Under the pieces are notes generated by a model, which made no database searches, was not told the origin of the DNA, and was given only the letters and a program-made list of their open reading frames with translations. From Hungatella hathewayi (GTDB lineage Bacteria > Bacillota > Clostridia > Lachnospirales > Lachnospiraceae): a stretch of DNA of 64,000 bases. Where the stretch lies: assembly GCA_025149285.1 (NCBI GenBank), contig CP102274.1, positions 4,180,001 through 4,244,000 on the forward strand, read 5' to 3'. Positions 55,655-64,000 of the stretch are shown one piece after another (position 1 is the stretch's first letter; each line of letters starts with the position of its first letter). A program made the translations under genes and the position numbers.

Positions 55655-55681
55655 TTACAACAAAAGAGATATTCGGTTGTA
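55655..55681. repeat. Right 27-bp inverted repeat, inside the recombinase 3' end
   Basis: Exact reverse complement of 55405-55431. It encodes the recombinase C-terminus YNRISLLL and its stop codon. Confidence 0.95.
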
Positions 55682-56545
55682 GGATGTGACCAGTAATCCC
55701 AGTTTTTCCAGCTGCTGTCTGTGTCTCGTCCCACTTTCTTTTGTGTAAATTCTTGTCGTATTCACGTCGCTGTGTCCCAAAATATCCGCAAGTTTTGATA
55801 AGTCCTTTTCAATCTCATAATATGTCCTTGCGAATAAATGCCGCAGATTATGAGGAAATATCTTGTCACTCTCCACTCCCGCCGCCATGCTTAAGGCTTT
55901 CATCTCTCTCCAGATATTACTGCGGTCCAATGCATTTCCTCTTCGTGTGATAAAGATCATTCCCTGCATAATCCCTTTACGCTTCGCATATTCCGCCAGC
56001 ATATTGCAGAGCTGCCTCGTCAAAAGAACGGTTCGGATTCTTCCCTTACACTCGATCTCTGCTTTCCCTTTCTGCACCGCCTCCACTGTCACATATTTCA
56101 GCTCGGATATTCGGATTCCGCTGGAGCATACCGTCTGAAGAAGCAGAGACAATCTCTCATTTCCCTTCCTGAATGCCGCATCTACCAGTCTTAAATACTC
56201 CTCTTTTGACAATTCCCTGCTTTCCTGGCTGAATGGGCTCGTAGTGATCTTCAAAAACCGGACTTCACAGTCCTCCCAGCGGTAAAATCTGAAGAATCCA
56301 TTCAACGCCGTCAATGCGCCATTCACCGTTATCGGCGCAAGATGGTTCCGCAGATACTGTTTCCAGATCAGAAGGCTTCCCTTATCCACGCTTCGCCCGT
56401 TCATGTGTTCCATAAACTTCTGCAGATAATACCGGTACTTCCGTATCGTCCCTTCGCTCTTTTCGCGGCCCGCCAGCCATTCACAGTAATTGTCTATGGT
56501 CTCTTCCATAATTATTCTTTTATTTTGATTCTCTGTTTTTTTCAT
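55655..56545 (-). CDS. Tyrosine site-specific recombinase (putative invertase of the adjacent switch)
   Basis: 296 residues. The N-terminal SAM-like core-binding domain spans about 15-95, the catalytic domain about 110-290. All catalytic residues are visible: Arg in SSGIRISELK, Lys in IECKGRIRTV, HNLRH (His-x-x-Arg), LGHSDVNTTRIY (second His, then Tyr in RIYTKE). GGAGGG lies four bases before the ATG. The last eight codons and stop are formed by the right inverted repeat, so coding stays unchanged whichever way the segment faces. Proximity and site overlap argue that it inverts this segment. Family precedents are Xer-like invertases such as C. difficile RecV. Confidence 0.92.
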   Translation of the reverse strand: MKKTENQNKRIIMEETIDNYCEWLAGREKSEGTIRKYRYYLQKFMEHMNGRSVDKGSLLIWKQYLRNHLAPITVNGALTALNGFFRFYRWEDCEVRFLKITTSPFSQESRELSKEEYLRLVDAAFRKGNERLSLLLQTVCSSGIRISELKYVTVEAVQKGKAEIECKGRIRTVLLTRQLCNMLAEYAKRKGIMQGMIFITRRGNALDRSNIWREMKALSMAAGVESDKIFPHNLRHLFARTYYEIEKDLSKLADILGHSDVNTTRIYTKESGTRHRQQLEKLGLLVTSYNRISLLL

Positions 56546-56731
56546 GGTGCCCTCCGATTAGTAAATTATCATTCTCATATTTTATCCAAATATAAAAAAA
56601 AGCATTCAAACACCCGCTCGATCCGGATATTTAAATACCGTTTTCCTTTTTATATTTTTCCGCCGGAGGTACTATGGAACGGAAAACTCTCTGCTGTAAT
56701 CCACTCCATAGATACCTGCTGCTCACGGGCA

Positions 56732-57547
56732 TTAATAGTCCACCATATTGCTCAACACTGCGTTTGTATCTTCGGCCCAGCTGTACTCGGCCATATAGTT
56801 GCCGTTATACGTCCTTCTCTGCTCGATTGATCCATCCAGAAATTCCTCATAGTCACAGGAATACATCTTCGTATTGCCTGCAAGACAGCTCCTGTAATAA
56901 AAGCAGATATTTTCAATTCCCGCATTGCGGAATGTCGATCGCATAAGAGAAACCGCCTTTCGGTAAAGCTGTTTGGCGCGGTTATCATACGGCCGGTTTT
57001 CCCAGAGCGAAGTAACTATCTGCTCCATGGTTACGGCTCCTCCCCTTGCATTGACCAGAAAGGCAAACAGCTCTTTCGCTTTTCCGTACGGAAAGAACAG
57101 CGCTTCTCCGTCCACATACACATTAAAATTACCAAAGGTTCTCACATATATCTTCCGCTCTTTTTTGTCAAAACGAAGTCCCTCAATCAAAGCCTTGCAG
57201 CGATGGACCGCATTTTCCAGTTCCGAATAAGAGTACGGTTTCATCAGATACGCCATTGCCTGAAGCTGGTATGCTTTCATGGCATACTGGCTGTATCCGG
57301 TAGAAAACAGGATCTGAACAGCCGGATAGATTTTCTTCAGCAGCTCGGCTAAGTCCATCCCGTTGATTCCAGCCATTTCAATATCTAAAATGGCTAAATC
57401 GATGTCATGGCCATGAGCAAATTTCAGCGCTTCGAGAGGAGACAGGAATCCTCCCAGCACTTCTATATCTGCCATCCGTTCCAGATTACGCTTCGTCTCT
57501 GACAATATATTAGCCTCATCCTCCACGATAATCGTCTTCATCTTCAT
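56732..57547 (-). CDS. Response regulator with SARP/BTAD-type output domain
   Basis: 271 residues. Receiver domain 1-120 with phospho-acceptor Asp in LAILDIEMAGINGMD and Lys in LMKPYSYSEL. The C-terminal half begins VRTFGNFNVYVDGEALFFPYGKAKELFAFLVNARGGAVTMEQIVTSLWE, an OmpR-like winged helix of the SARP/AfsR kind, with a following helical repeat portion (KQLYRKAVSLMRSTFRNAG). The start overlaps the kinase stop by four bases. Upstream neighbour of the recombinase gene, so it is a candidate regulator of recombinase or surface genes. Confidence 0.88.
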   Translation of the reverse strand: MKMKTIIVEDEANILSETKRNLERMADIEVLGGFLSPLEALKFAHGHDIDLAILDIEMAGINGMDLAELLKKIYPAVQILFSTGYSQYAMKAYQLQAMAYLMKPYSYSELENAVHRCKALIEGLRFDKKERKIYVRTFGNFNVYVDGEALFFPYGKAKELFAFLVNARGGAVTMEQIVTSLWENRPYDNRAKQLYRKAVSLMRSTFRNAGIENICFYYRSCLAGNTKMYSCDYEEFLDGSIEQRRTYNGNYMAEYSWAEDTNAVLSNMVDY

Positions 57548-59577
57548 GTCTGTCTCTCCTTAAACCGAATCACAGCTCTCGTCCCTTTTCCCGGCTCACT
57601 GTGGAGCGCCAGACTTCCATCCAGCAGATAGGAAAGCCTTTTTCTCACATTTTCAAGTCCGATTCCGCTGTCCACTGTTCTTTCAGGCATCCGGTCAAAT
57701 CCGATCCCGTCGTCCTCTATCTCAATACAGATTTCATCACCGGCCTGATACGATGCGATGCGAAGTCTTCCGGTTCCGTTTTTCTTGCAGAGTCCATGCT
57801 TAATAGCATTTTCAACCAACGGCTGTATAATAAAATGAGGCATTTGAAACTCATCGTATTGAATGTCATAAACCACTTTGATCTTTCCGGGAAAGCGGCT
57901 CTGTTCCACCTGGATATAATTATCCACAAAATCCAGTATATCCGGAAACCGGGCCATCTCCTCCTTCCCCAGTGCGTTTAAATGCGTCCTTAAATACTTC
58001 GTAAACGCGATAATAAGCTTCTCCGCCAGATCAGGGTCTGTATAAATCAGCGCTTTAATATTGGCAAGCGCATTAAAAATAAAGTGTGGTTTTATCTGCC
58101 CCAGCATGATCTGCGATTCCGCAAGCTCCATCTGCCTTTTTAACCGTGAATTCATATACAGCATATGGTACCAGTCATCCATAATATCTGAGACGACGCT
58201 GATCGGCCACTGCTCCTGGTTTTTGAACGTCTCTGTTTCATGGGCCGCTTCTCCGGGACCGTCCGTTTCTTCTCCGGCAAACTCTGTTTCAAACCACTTT
58301 GCTTTAATAATCATCGGTTTTTCCGCATACATCAACAGTTCTTCATACGTTTTCCCGTCACGCGGCCAAAGGGCAATGCCAATTTCCGCGAATACATTCT
58401 CCGGTATCATGCTTTCAAATACCTTATGGATTCGGGCCGCTTTTCTCAGCACATTTTCTTCATTCCCCATGTCCCCCAGAAATACAACCATATAATTGTC
58501 ATGGACCAGCAGGATATCGGTTGGATAAATCATATAGGTCAGGTTTTTAACGAGGGAATAGGAAATCGCTGATTCTCCCCAGAAGGTCTCTTCGTTTTTG
58601 GCCGCCTCATTCATATTCAGTCGGATAACGAGAAGCGCATGGATTTTCTCTGACTCCTTCACAGCTAAAAGCTTATCAATCTTTTGTCTTGCCTCCCTTC
58701 TGTTTGATGTGTAGAAGGAATCATTTCCATGGCGCAGGCCGCGAAGCTTTTTATCAATATCCCGCACCCGCCCCACGACGTACATGGGCGTCCGGTCATC
58801 GCAGAGTATACTCAGAAAGCTGACATTGCACCATGCATAATCGTGCTTATCGTCTTTTATATAGAATCTCAGAAGAATATCCTCCGGGCTTTCACCATTC
58901 ATAATATCATTCTGAAGCTTGTGGAATCTGGGAATATCCTCCTTCACGATATACCATTCTATCATCTGCCCATTCAGTCTTTTCCCGGAACCCCTGGCGC
59001 TGAATTTACTGTTCCAGTTTTCTGACAAAAGCAGTCTGTCATCGGCAATATTCCACTCGAATAAGTAGTTATCCGATGTGTCCTTTAAGTATTTATCGGT
59101 GATGGAACTCTTTTGTATCCAGTAATTACCGGCAATGCCATTCTCCCGCCCCGGCTCCTTTTTCTCCTGTTCCTTCTGCCCCCGTTCCTTTTCCTCCAGC
59201 TTGATCCAGATAATCCCGGCTATTTTGCGTCTGCGGCTGATCGTCCACTTACATGCATACAGCTGGACCCAGTAGCTTCCCTGCTCATCTTCCACTTTTA
59301 TATTGGTAAAATCATATGGACAGGCATGTCTGTCTGTTTCCTCTGTCTGATAGAGATTTCGGACGAATTCATTCAGGCTCTCAAAACTGCTGCTCTGAAG
59401 AATCCGGGAATTTGGATCTTCAAACACTTCCCGAAGCTTCTGTTCGGTGAATAAAAAGGTTTCTGACTTCACATCCAGAAATACTATTCCGCAGAAGCCG
59501 TACTGTTCCTTCAACTGTTTCAGTTTTCTTCGCACGATCCGCATATCATAAAAAAATTCCAGCAATTTTTTATCCAT
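57544..59577 (-). CDS. LytS-type histidine kinase with PAS and degenerate GGDEF-like domain
   Basis: 677 residues, no membrane segment. N-terminal sensor-like region, a charged linker (EEKERGQKEQEKKEPG), a PAS domain (about 165-275), and a GGDEF-like module without the GGDEF signature (YMVVFLGDMGNEENVLRKAARIHKVFESM). The C-terminal His_kinase family carries phospho-acceptor His in LGQIKPHFIFNALANI, plus HATPase_c (PLVENAIKHGL, DDGIGFD, GIGLENVRKRL). It pairs with the SARP-type response regulator. Confidence 0.9.
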   Translation of the reverse strand: MDKKLLEFFYDMRIVRRKLKQLKEQYGFCGIVFLDVKSETFLFTEQKLREVFEDPNSRILQSSSFESLNEFVRNLYQTEETDRHACPYDFTNIKVEDEQGSYWVQLYACKWTISRRRKIAGIIWIKLEEKERGQKEQEKKEPGRENGIAGNYWIQKSSITDKYLKDTSDNYLFEWNIADDRLLLSENWNSKFSARGSGKRLNGQMIEWYIVKEDIPRFHKLQNDIMNGESPEDILLRFYIKDDKHDYAWCNVSFLSILCDDRTPMYVVGRVRDIDKKLRGLRHGNDSFYTSNRREARQKIDKLLAVKESEKIHALLVIRLNMNEAAKNEETFWGESAISYSLVKNLTYMIYPTDILLVHDNYMVVFLGDMGNEENVLRKAARIHKVFESMIPENVFAEIGIALWPRDGKTYEELLMYAEKPMIIKAKWFETEFAGEETDGPGEAAHETETFKNQEQWPISVVSDIMDDWYHMLYMNSRLKRQMELAESQIMLGQIKPHFIFNALANIKALIYTDPDLAEKLIIAFTKYLRTHLNALGKEEMARFPDILDFVDNYIQVEQSRFPGKIKVVYDIQYDEFQMPHFIIQPLVENAIKHGLCKKNGTGRLRIASYQAGDEICIEIEDDGIGFDRMPERTVDSGIGLENVRKRLSYLLDGSLALHSEPGKGTRAVIRFKERQT

Positions 59578-60044
59578 AATGCCCGCCGTTTCTGAGTTCT
59601 GCCATCCTTACCCCTCTCCTGCACCTTCTCATCTGTTTCTTTGTATTAACGATATTCTATGCTATTACACAGGTTTTTTCAACATATTTCTCGTTGCCAT
59701 TGTTAAACAGCATACCATAATGCAAGCTACAGCTTTTAGACGTAAGCGTTACGGAACCGTGAAAAATATATATTTTTGTTATTTTTTTAACGTACTTTAT
59801 GCAGAAAACCATTGGTACTTTGGACGCATATACTGTAATTGAGACTATGTCTCATCAGTACAAAAGTCCAGGCAGAACGGCTCTATCAGCCTTTGGAAGA
59901 CAAAAGCTGTGCAGTTTTTGGACAACCGCAGCCATGTTAACATCTGACTGACAATATAACGCACCAATGACAGAAGGAAAATTTTTATCACGATTGACCT
60001 GCAGTCTTCATTGACTGCATCACTGTTAGATCAGGAGGACTACT
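59578..60044. other. Long intergenic region, no gene recognised
   Basis: About 470 bases between the LytS-type kinase start and the FN3-like gene. It is AT-rich around 59750-59800 (runs of A/T), holds divergent promoter space, and shows no convincing RNA motif or coding frame. TATAAC at 59955-59960 is a weak -10 candidate for the rightward gene. Confidence 0.5.
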
Positions 60045-60415
60045 ATGAAGAAGCAAGTGAACCCGATAATCAGCATTGCATCCATTATGGCTGCACCTGC
60101 AAATGGATCTATGCATGCAATAAATGGATCAACAGACGGTACGGCAGCGAATCCGCCGACGGCCCGTACCAGCTCATTCATGTAACAGCCGCTGCATCTT
60201 ACAGCGATGCCGGACTTTCGCCTTATACCATGTATCACTACCTCGTACAGGCTTACACGGGCAGTCAGTTCAGCTTGCCAAGCGTTCCCGTCAGTGCAAT
60301 GACTCCTTCCTGCGGGACTCCTGTTCCGCCATGCTGGCAATGCTGCTGCCCTTGCTGCGGCTGTGATCCCTGCTGCTGCCGCTGTAATCCGCAGAACAAT
60401 GCAATCGGCCTGTAA
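60045..60415 (+). pseudogene. FN3-like, Cys-rich-tailed protein gene disrupted by a frameshift
   Basis: A perfect AGGAGG site sits five bases before ATG 60045, but that frame stops at 60183 after 46 codons (MKKQVNPIISIASIMAAPAN...). The other frame downstream reads YGSESADGPYQLIHVTAAASYSDAGL and SPYTMYHYLVQAYTGSQFSLPSVPVSAMT, a good fibronectin-III half-domain, then a remarkable Cys-rich tail (CWQCCCPCCGCDPCCCRC). Adding one A in the AATAAATGG stretch near 60120 would join the two into one protein of about 124 residues. It may be a real inactivating mutation, a sequencing error or a slippage-controlled gene. Confidence 0.6.
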
Positions 60416-60461
60416 AGGGCAGGTCCAGGAGGAGTCCCCTGGCAGTCTGCCTGAGGTTCAT

Positions 60462-61319
60462 TTAAAAATACGGATAAACGTATTCCTCCTCCGGCTTCTC
60501 GGCCGCCTCAATACTCTGGGCCTTTAGCAGCAGGGACTGGCCGTCCTCGCTGATCCCTAAGGTTCCTTTTACCACCACCCAGTCATCGTCTTTGAAATCC
60601 AGCGTTCCTCCATTGTCCACCAAAAAGCCGACAGGGCTCAAATCCGCAGCGCAGCACCACATAGACAGGCGGACCAGGGCAAAATCACACGTTTCCCGGA
60701 TTTCCGAATCACGATAGACAAAGCCTTTTATTATTACCGTATAGCCTTCATACCTTTCATAGGAGCTGCTCAGTTCATACATCCACGGATAGTAATCCTC
60801 ATCTGCAATCGTGATGGTATTGGCTGACTCATCCAGACCGCTTAAGTTATCCTGCGGATTTTCCTCTCCGTCTGACCGGGCCGCATCCGTTCCATCATCG
60901 GAAGGCAAATCCTGCGCTCCTCCATCGGGTGTCGGTATCGGCTGCTGTCCTCGACGATCTGTCATCTGCTCTCTGTCATTCCCGGAAGATACAGGGAAGC
61001 CTGGGCTGTCATAGCTTCTGACCATACTTCCCCCTCCCGGCGCGGCCGGCCGCAGGGCAAGCAGCAGAATCGGAATGATAAACACAAAGGAACGCGCCAG
61101 TTTTGCCCGGTACTGCGGTGTCAGCAGGTATCTTCCATTCATCACCGCCCATAAAAGCATAAAAGCGGCCATGCCATAAAGGTATGGTTTCATCCTCGGC
61201 GTCACGTAATTTAAATACCGGCCTGAATACGTAAGATGAAACAACAGGAATCCAAACAGCAGATAACAGATACATTCTGTCAGTACCTGAACATTAATTC
61301 CTTTTCCTCTCAGCGTCAT
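60462..61319 (-). CDS. YcgQ-type (DUF1980/TIGR03943) membrane protein
   Basis: 285 residues. Three or four N-terminal membrane helices (CICYLLFGFLLFHLTYSG, YLYGMAAFMLLWAVM) are followed by a Pro/Gly/Asp-rich linker and a C-terminal domain with IIKGFVYRDSEI, FALVRLSMWCCAADLSPVGFLVD and DDWVVVKGTL. The conserved CCAAD motif is the hallmark of the family that accompanies YcgR-type permeases. The start overlaps the permease stop by four bases (ATGA). Confidence 0.9.
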   Translation of the reverse strand: MTLRGKGINVQVLTECICYLLFGFLLFHLTYSGRYLNYVTPRMKPYLYGMAAFMLLWAVMNGRYLLTPQYRAKLARSFVFIIPILLLALRPAAPGGGSMVRSYDSPGFPVSSGNDREQMTDRRGQQPIPTPDGGAQDLPSDDGTDAARSDGEENPQDNLSGLDESANTITIADEDYYPWMYELSSSYERYEGYTVIIKGFVYRDSEIRETCDFALVRLSMWCCAADLSPVGFLVDNGGTLDFKDDDWVVVKGTLGISEDGQSLLLKAQSIEAAEKPEEEYVYPYF

Positions 61320-62881
61320 ATTCGGATCCCTCCGCTCCCCCAGAGCATGAACAGCATCATCACCAGGAAACAGACAAGAAATGCAGTTACAAACAGGCGG
61401 ACCACAAAAGCAGATTTAAAACCGGAAAGCAGCATGGCGGCATTTTTAATATCCATCATTGGACCAAATACCAGAAAGCCGAGGACTGCCCCGGCAGGAA
61501 GGCTTGCCGCCATACTTCTGGCCACCACGGCATCAGAGGAAGAACAGAGAGACAGCACAAAAGCCAGCCCCATCATCAAAAGAAGCGCTTTCCACGGCGC
61601 CGCCCCACTGCCTGCTGTCACTGCCTGAGGAATAAAATCCTGAAACAGCGTCGATACAAAAATCCCGGTGAGCAGAAATTTCCCCACGGAAAAAAATTCA
61701 TTCTGGGCGTGCCGCATGATCAGGAAAAAACGGGACAGCCTGCTGTCTGCTGCTGCCGGCAGGCTGTAATTCTCGCACGCGTTCTGAAGAGGCACGGCAT
61801 TTTCCAGCAGATAATCCTCCGGCGGTTTAAACAGGTAAGTAAACCCGCAGAGCACAGCACAAAGCACCCCCAAACCACATCTTGCCGCGATCATTTGATA
61901 ATTGCCGTTAAACGCGTACCAGGTGGAAAGGATGACCACCGGATTGATAACCGGGGATACCAGCATAAAGGTCACGGCAGCAGGCATCGGCACTCCCTTT
62001 TTGACCAGGCTTTTAAATACCGGGATGGACGCACAGTCGCATACCGGCAGACAAAATCCGGCAATGACCGCAAACAGCTGGCCCGCCAGGATTTTTTCGG
62101 GGAATTTCCTCTGAATCCAGTCCGGTTTTAAGCAGACCTGTATCAGCGAGGAAAGAAGGACCCCAATCAAAAGAAAGGGTGCGGCCTGTAAAAATACTCC
62201 AAGGTATACACTGATATACCGTCCGAAGGAAAATCCAATCTCGTCAAGGGAAGAAACCGTCAGTAAAAAAAGCACTGCCGCAGCGGCGGCCATCAGCAAA
62301 AAATGCTGCGGCTGCATGCGAACATGAAAGATATCCCGCATAAAGCGCTCCCATTTACGGTCAGTATATACCCGAATGTCCGGGCTGCAGTTATACAGAA
62401 GATCCGGTTTTACCCTGCCGTGTTCCCTCCCCTCTGATCTGATGTAAGCGCAGTCACTCCCGGCAATCTGTGAAAACGCGGCTGCTCCGGCATCCGGAAT
62501 CCCCGCCTGAATTCCCGTATCGGCCGCAACATAGACTACCTTTTCAATGCTCATCACCGTTTTTGCCATAAATTGCAGAAACATTTCCTCCAGTTTATGG
62601 AAGTGTTCCATTCCGTTCCATTCAATTAAAATTAATTCTGTACTGTGGCTGTTCAGATACTCGATCACGGTATCGGCAATATCCAATGGCGCCCGCTCCA
62701 GCTGGCTTTTAGAGAACACCAGCTTCTTAACACGCTCCTGTTCTGTTAAAGGTGTTTCACCAGATTCAAACTGGAGAACCAAAATGTCCAGTTCGTCCAG
62801 TTTTTCTTCGATCAACCGGTTGATGAGAGTCGTCTTTCCCGAATCCAGGAGGCCGGTTATCACCCATGCCGGCACTGTCAT
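61316..62881 (-). CDS. CobW-like P-loop domain fused to a YcgR/YraQ-type (DUF318) permease
   Basis: 521 residues, longer than a stand-alone permease. Residues about 1-170 form a G3E/CobW-like GTPase domain (ITGLLDSGKTTLINRLIEEKL, LILIEWNGM). The remainder is a DUF318 permease of about eight helices with the characteristic segments FCLPVCDCASIPVFKSLVKKGVPMPAAVTFMLVSPVINPVVIL and LCSSSDAVVARSMAASLP. The CDC motif in the first membrane half is typical of the family, whose substrates are unknown (ArsP is a relative). Translationally coupled at both ends. Confidence 0.88.
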   Translation of the reverse strand: MTVPAWVITGLLDSGKTTLINRLIEEKLDELDILVLQFESGETPLTEQERVKKLVFSKSQLERAPLDIADTVIEYLNSHSTELILIEWNGMEHFHKLEEMFLQFMAKTVMSIEKVVYVAADTGIQAGIPDAGAAAFSQIAGSDCAYIRSEGREHGRVKPDLLYNCSPDIRVYTDRKWERFMRDIFHVRMQPQHFLLMAAAAAVLFLLTVSSLDEIGFSFGRYISVYLGVFLQAAPFLLIGVLLSSLIQVCLKPDWIQRKFPEKILAGQLFAVIAGFCLPVCDCASIPVFKSLVKKGVPMPAAVTFMLVSPVINPVVILSTWYAFNGNYQMIAARCGLGVLCAVLCGFTYLFKPPEDYLLENAVPLQNACENYSLPAAADSRLSRFFLIMRHAQNEFFSVGKFLLTGIFVSTLFQDFIPQAVTAGSGAAPWKALLLMMGLAFVLSLCSSSDAVVARSMAASLPAGAVLGFLVFGPMMDIKNAAMLLSGFKSAFVVRLFVTAFLVCFLVMMLFMLWGSGGIRI

Positions 62882-63852
62882 ACTGTTTCCTCGCTGAATA
62901 ACATTCGTATCTGCTTCTCATTAAGGCCGGTACCCGTGAAACAGACCTGATTTCCCGCTGTATTTACAGGTTCAATGCTTAAATAATCCGGCAGATAGTG
63001 AAAGACCAGCCCGCGGCCTCCGCTCGCCACAATCCCTTTTCCGCGGAGGATTTCTCCTTCCGCGTATGCTGCAACATGCATTACCTTTTTTTGAAGCTGT
63101 TCTTCCGTAAGGGGTTCCTTCCATTCTATGGTAACAGAAGCGAATACCTCCCCTGCAAAATGGCGGCGGATAAAACCGGCTTTCTTAGACTGCTCTCTGC
63201 TTTTGCGAATTCGCACAGGCTTCATCGCCACCGCCGTCTCCATCTCCAGCCTGAAGATGCTGCTGTTTCGCAGGCCCTGGCGGAACACCGATGCGGGAAT
63301 GGATTCCCAGAAGTCCGCCTCGATTCTGGCCTCCGGATTCAGTTCCCGAAGTTTAGCCCCTACCGTTCTAATCTCTTCGGCAGCCTCCTCCTGGTGGCTC
63401 AGCATAATCAAATCAGCATAGGCTATCTGATCCTCAAAAAATTCGCCGTAATTTTTCCTGTATTTATCAAAGGAACGGACATCCACGACTGTGATTGCCT
63501 TTTTTAAATGGAGGCAGCCCTTATCTTCCTGTTTGAAACAGATTTTAATGATATCAGATAATTTTCCCACGCCCGACGGCTCCACTAAAACAGCCTCCGG
63601 CGCATACTCTTTTACAACACGCTCGATCGCTTTCTCAAAGTCTCCGGTCAGGCTGCAGCAAATGCAGCCGTCACTTAAACTGGTAACAGCCAGATTGCAT
63701 TCCCGCAGCAGTCCGGCGTCAATTCCGGCCTCACCGAAGTCATTTTCTATCACAACGATTTCCTTATTCCTGAACGCGGAACGCACCATTGTCTTAATCA
63801 GTGTCGTTTTACCCGCGCCTAAAAAACCGGATATAATGTAAATATCAGTCAT
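62878..63852 (-). CDS. CobW/COG0523-family GTPase
   Basis: 324 residues. Walker A GFLGAGKTTL, metal-binding CxCC motif in DGCICCSLTGDF, VEPSGVGKL and DLIMLSHQEEA, with the C-terminal CobW_C domain (ASVTIEWKEPLTEEQLQKKVMHVAAYAEGEILRGKGIV). Family members deliver metals such as zinc or cobalt to partner proteins. The ATG at 63852 has GGAG five bases upstream. It starts the CobW, permease and YcgQ operon, suggesting metal or cofactor handling by the permease. Confidence 0.92.
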   Translation of the reverse strand: MTDIYIISGFLGAGKTTLIKTMVRSAFRNKEIVVIENDFGEAGIDAGLLRECNLAVTSLSDGCICCSLTGDFEKAIERVVKEYAPEAVLVEPSGVGKLSDIIKICFKQEDKGCLHLKKAITVVDVRSFDKYRKNYGEFFEDQIAYADLIMLSHQEEAAEEIRTVGAKLRELNPEARIEADFWESIPASVFRQGLRNSSIFRLEMETAVAMKPVRIRKSREQSKKAGFIRRHFAGEVFASVTIEWKEPLTEEQLQKKVMHVAAYAEGEILRGKGIVASGGRGLVFHYLPDYLSIEPVNTAGNQVCFTGTGLNEKQIRMLFSEETV

Positions 63853-64000
63853 ATGCACTCCATTCTGCTGCTCATCCGGCAGCTCTCGTTATTCCTGATC
63901 TGTTTCTCCCACTCCGGCTCCTGCCAGCCGATTCGTACCGTTTTCCTCTCTGTACTCCGTACATGACTATTTCCGCAGTAAAACTCTCTTTCCTGCAAAC
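63849..64000 (-). CDS. Partial gene, C-terminal end only
   Basis: About 49 codons of an open frame reach the window edge and end in a TGA that overlaps the CobW start (ATGA). The translation (LQEREFYCGNSHVRSTERK ... NNESCRMSSRMECI) has scattered Cys and His but no family I can identify. Coupling to the CobW gene is the main support for its being real. Confidence 0.45.
   Translation of the reverse strand, partial: LQEREFYCGNSHVRSTERKTVRIGWQEPEWEKQIRNNESCRMSSRMECI

Noticed and set aside
55655..56545. Recombinase as part of a prophage or integrative element
   Set aside because: No phage, relaxase or excisionase genes are nearby; the paired inverted repeats beside it explain its presence better.

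Overview
The window looks like chromosomal DNA from a gut-type Lachnospiraceae/Clostridia bacterium. GC content is moderate, Shine-Dalgarno sites are strong (AGGAGG type), operons are tightly overlapped (many ATGA junctions), and there are many two-component systems, LacI/AraC/GntR regulators, Cys-type sulfatases with an anaerobic maturase, and choline-binding-like wall repeats. No rRNA, tRNA, CRISPR array or insertion sequence was recognised. Nearly all calls rest on motif recognition in the translated sequence; no database search was possible.

Layout. 1-1260: end of a sensory operon (response regulator cut by the window edge, plus a secreted FG-GAP-like protein). 1408-2205: YdcF-like protein. 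2226-11426: a sulfated-glycan utilisation operon (LacI regulator, two sulfatases without signal peptides, GPH sugar transporter, GH3 glycosidase, anaerobic sulfatase maturase) with tandem LacI/CcpA-type operators. 11666-14159: divergent GH51 arabinofuranosidase and AraC regulator. 14193-16476: zinc-ribbon membrane protein and DegV protein. 16545-22210: Opp/Dpp-type ABC transporter with an FmdE-like protein and a possibly structured leader. 22412-27733: two-component system and an ABC-2 exporter with a NEW3-domain surface protein. 27932-34288: solitary HicB-like protein, c-di-GMP phosphodiesterase response regulator, hybrid histidine kinase, and a regulator with two GntR helix-turn-helix domains. 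34355-41351: small regulatory and transport genes, including an orphan PAS protein that looks like a histidine kinase stripped of its phospho-acceptor and catalytic domain.

41504-56545 is the most striking region. A leftward operon of about 14 kb encodes a transglutaminase-like protein, a 3D-domain protein and three wall-binding surface proteins (546, 2099 and about 1464 residues). Directly upstream of its first ribosome binding site lies a 223-bp segment flanked by perfect 27-bp inverted repeats. The segment holds promoter-like sequence and an intrinsic terminator. The distal repeat forms the last eight codons and stop of an adjacent, catalytically complete tyrosine recombinase. This is the architecture of a self-contained phase-variable DNA inversion switch controlling a surface operon. 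A LytS-like kinase and a response regulator with a SARP/BTAD-like output domain lie immediately upstream.

59578-64000: a long intergenic stretch, a frameshifted FN3/Cys-rich gene, and a YcgQ/YcgR/CobW-type operon in which the permease is itself fused to a second CobW-like P-loop domain.
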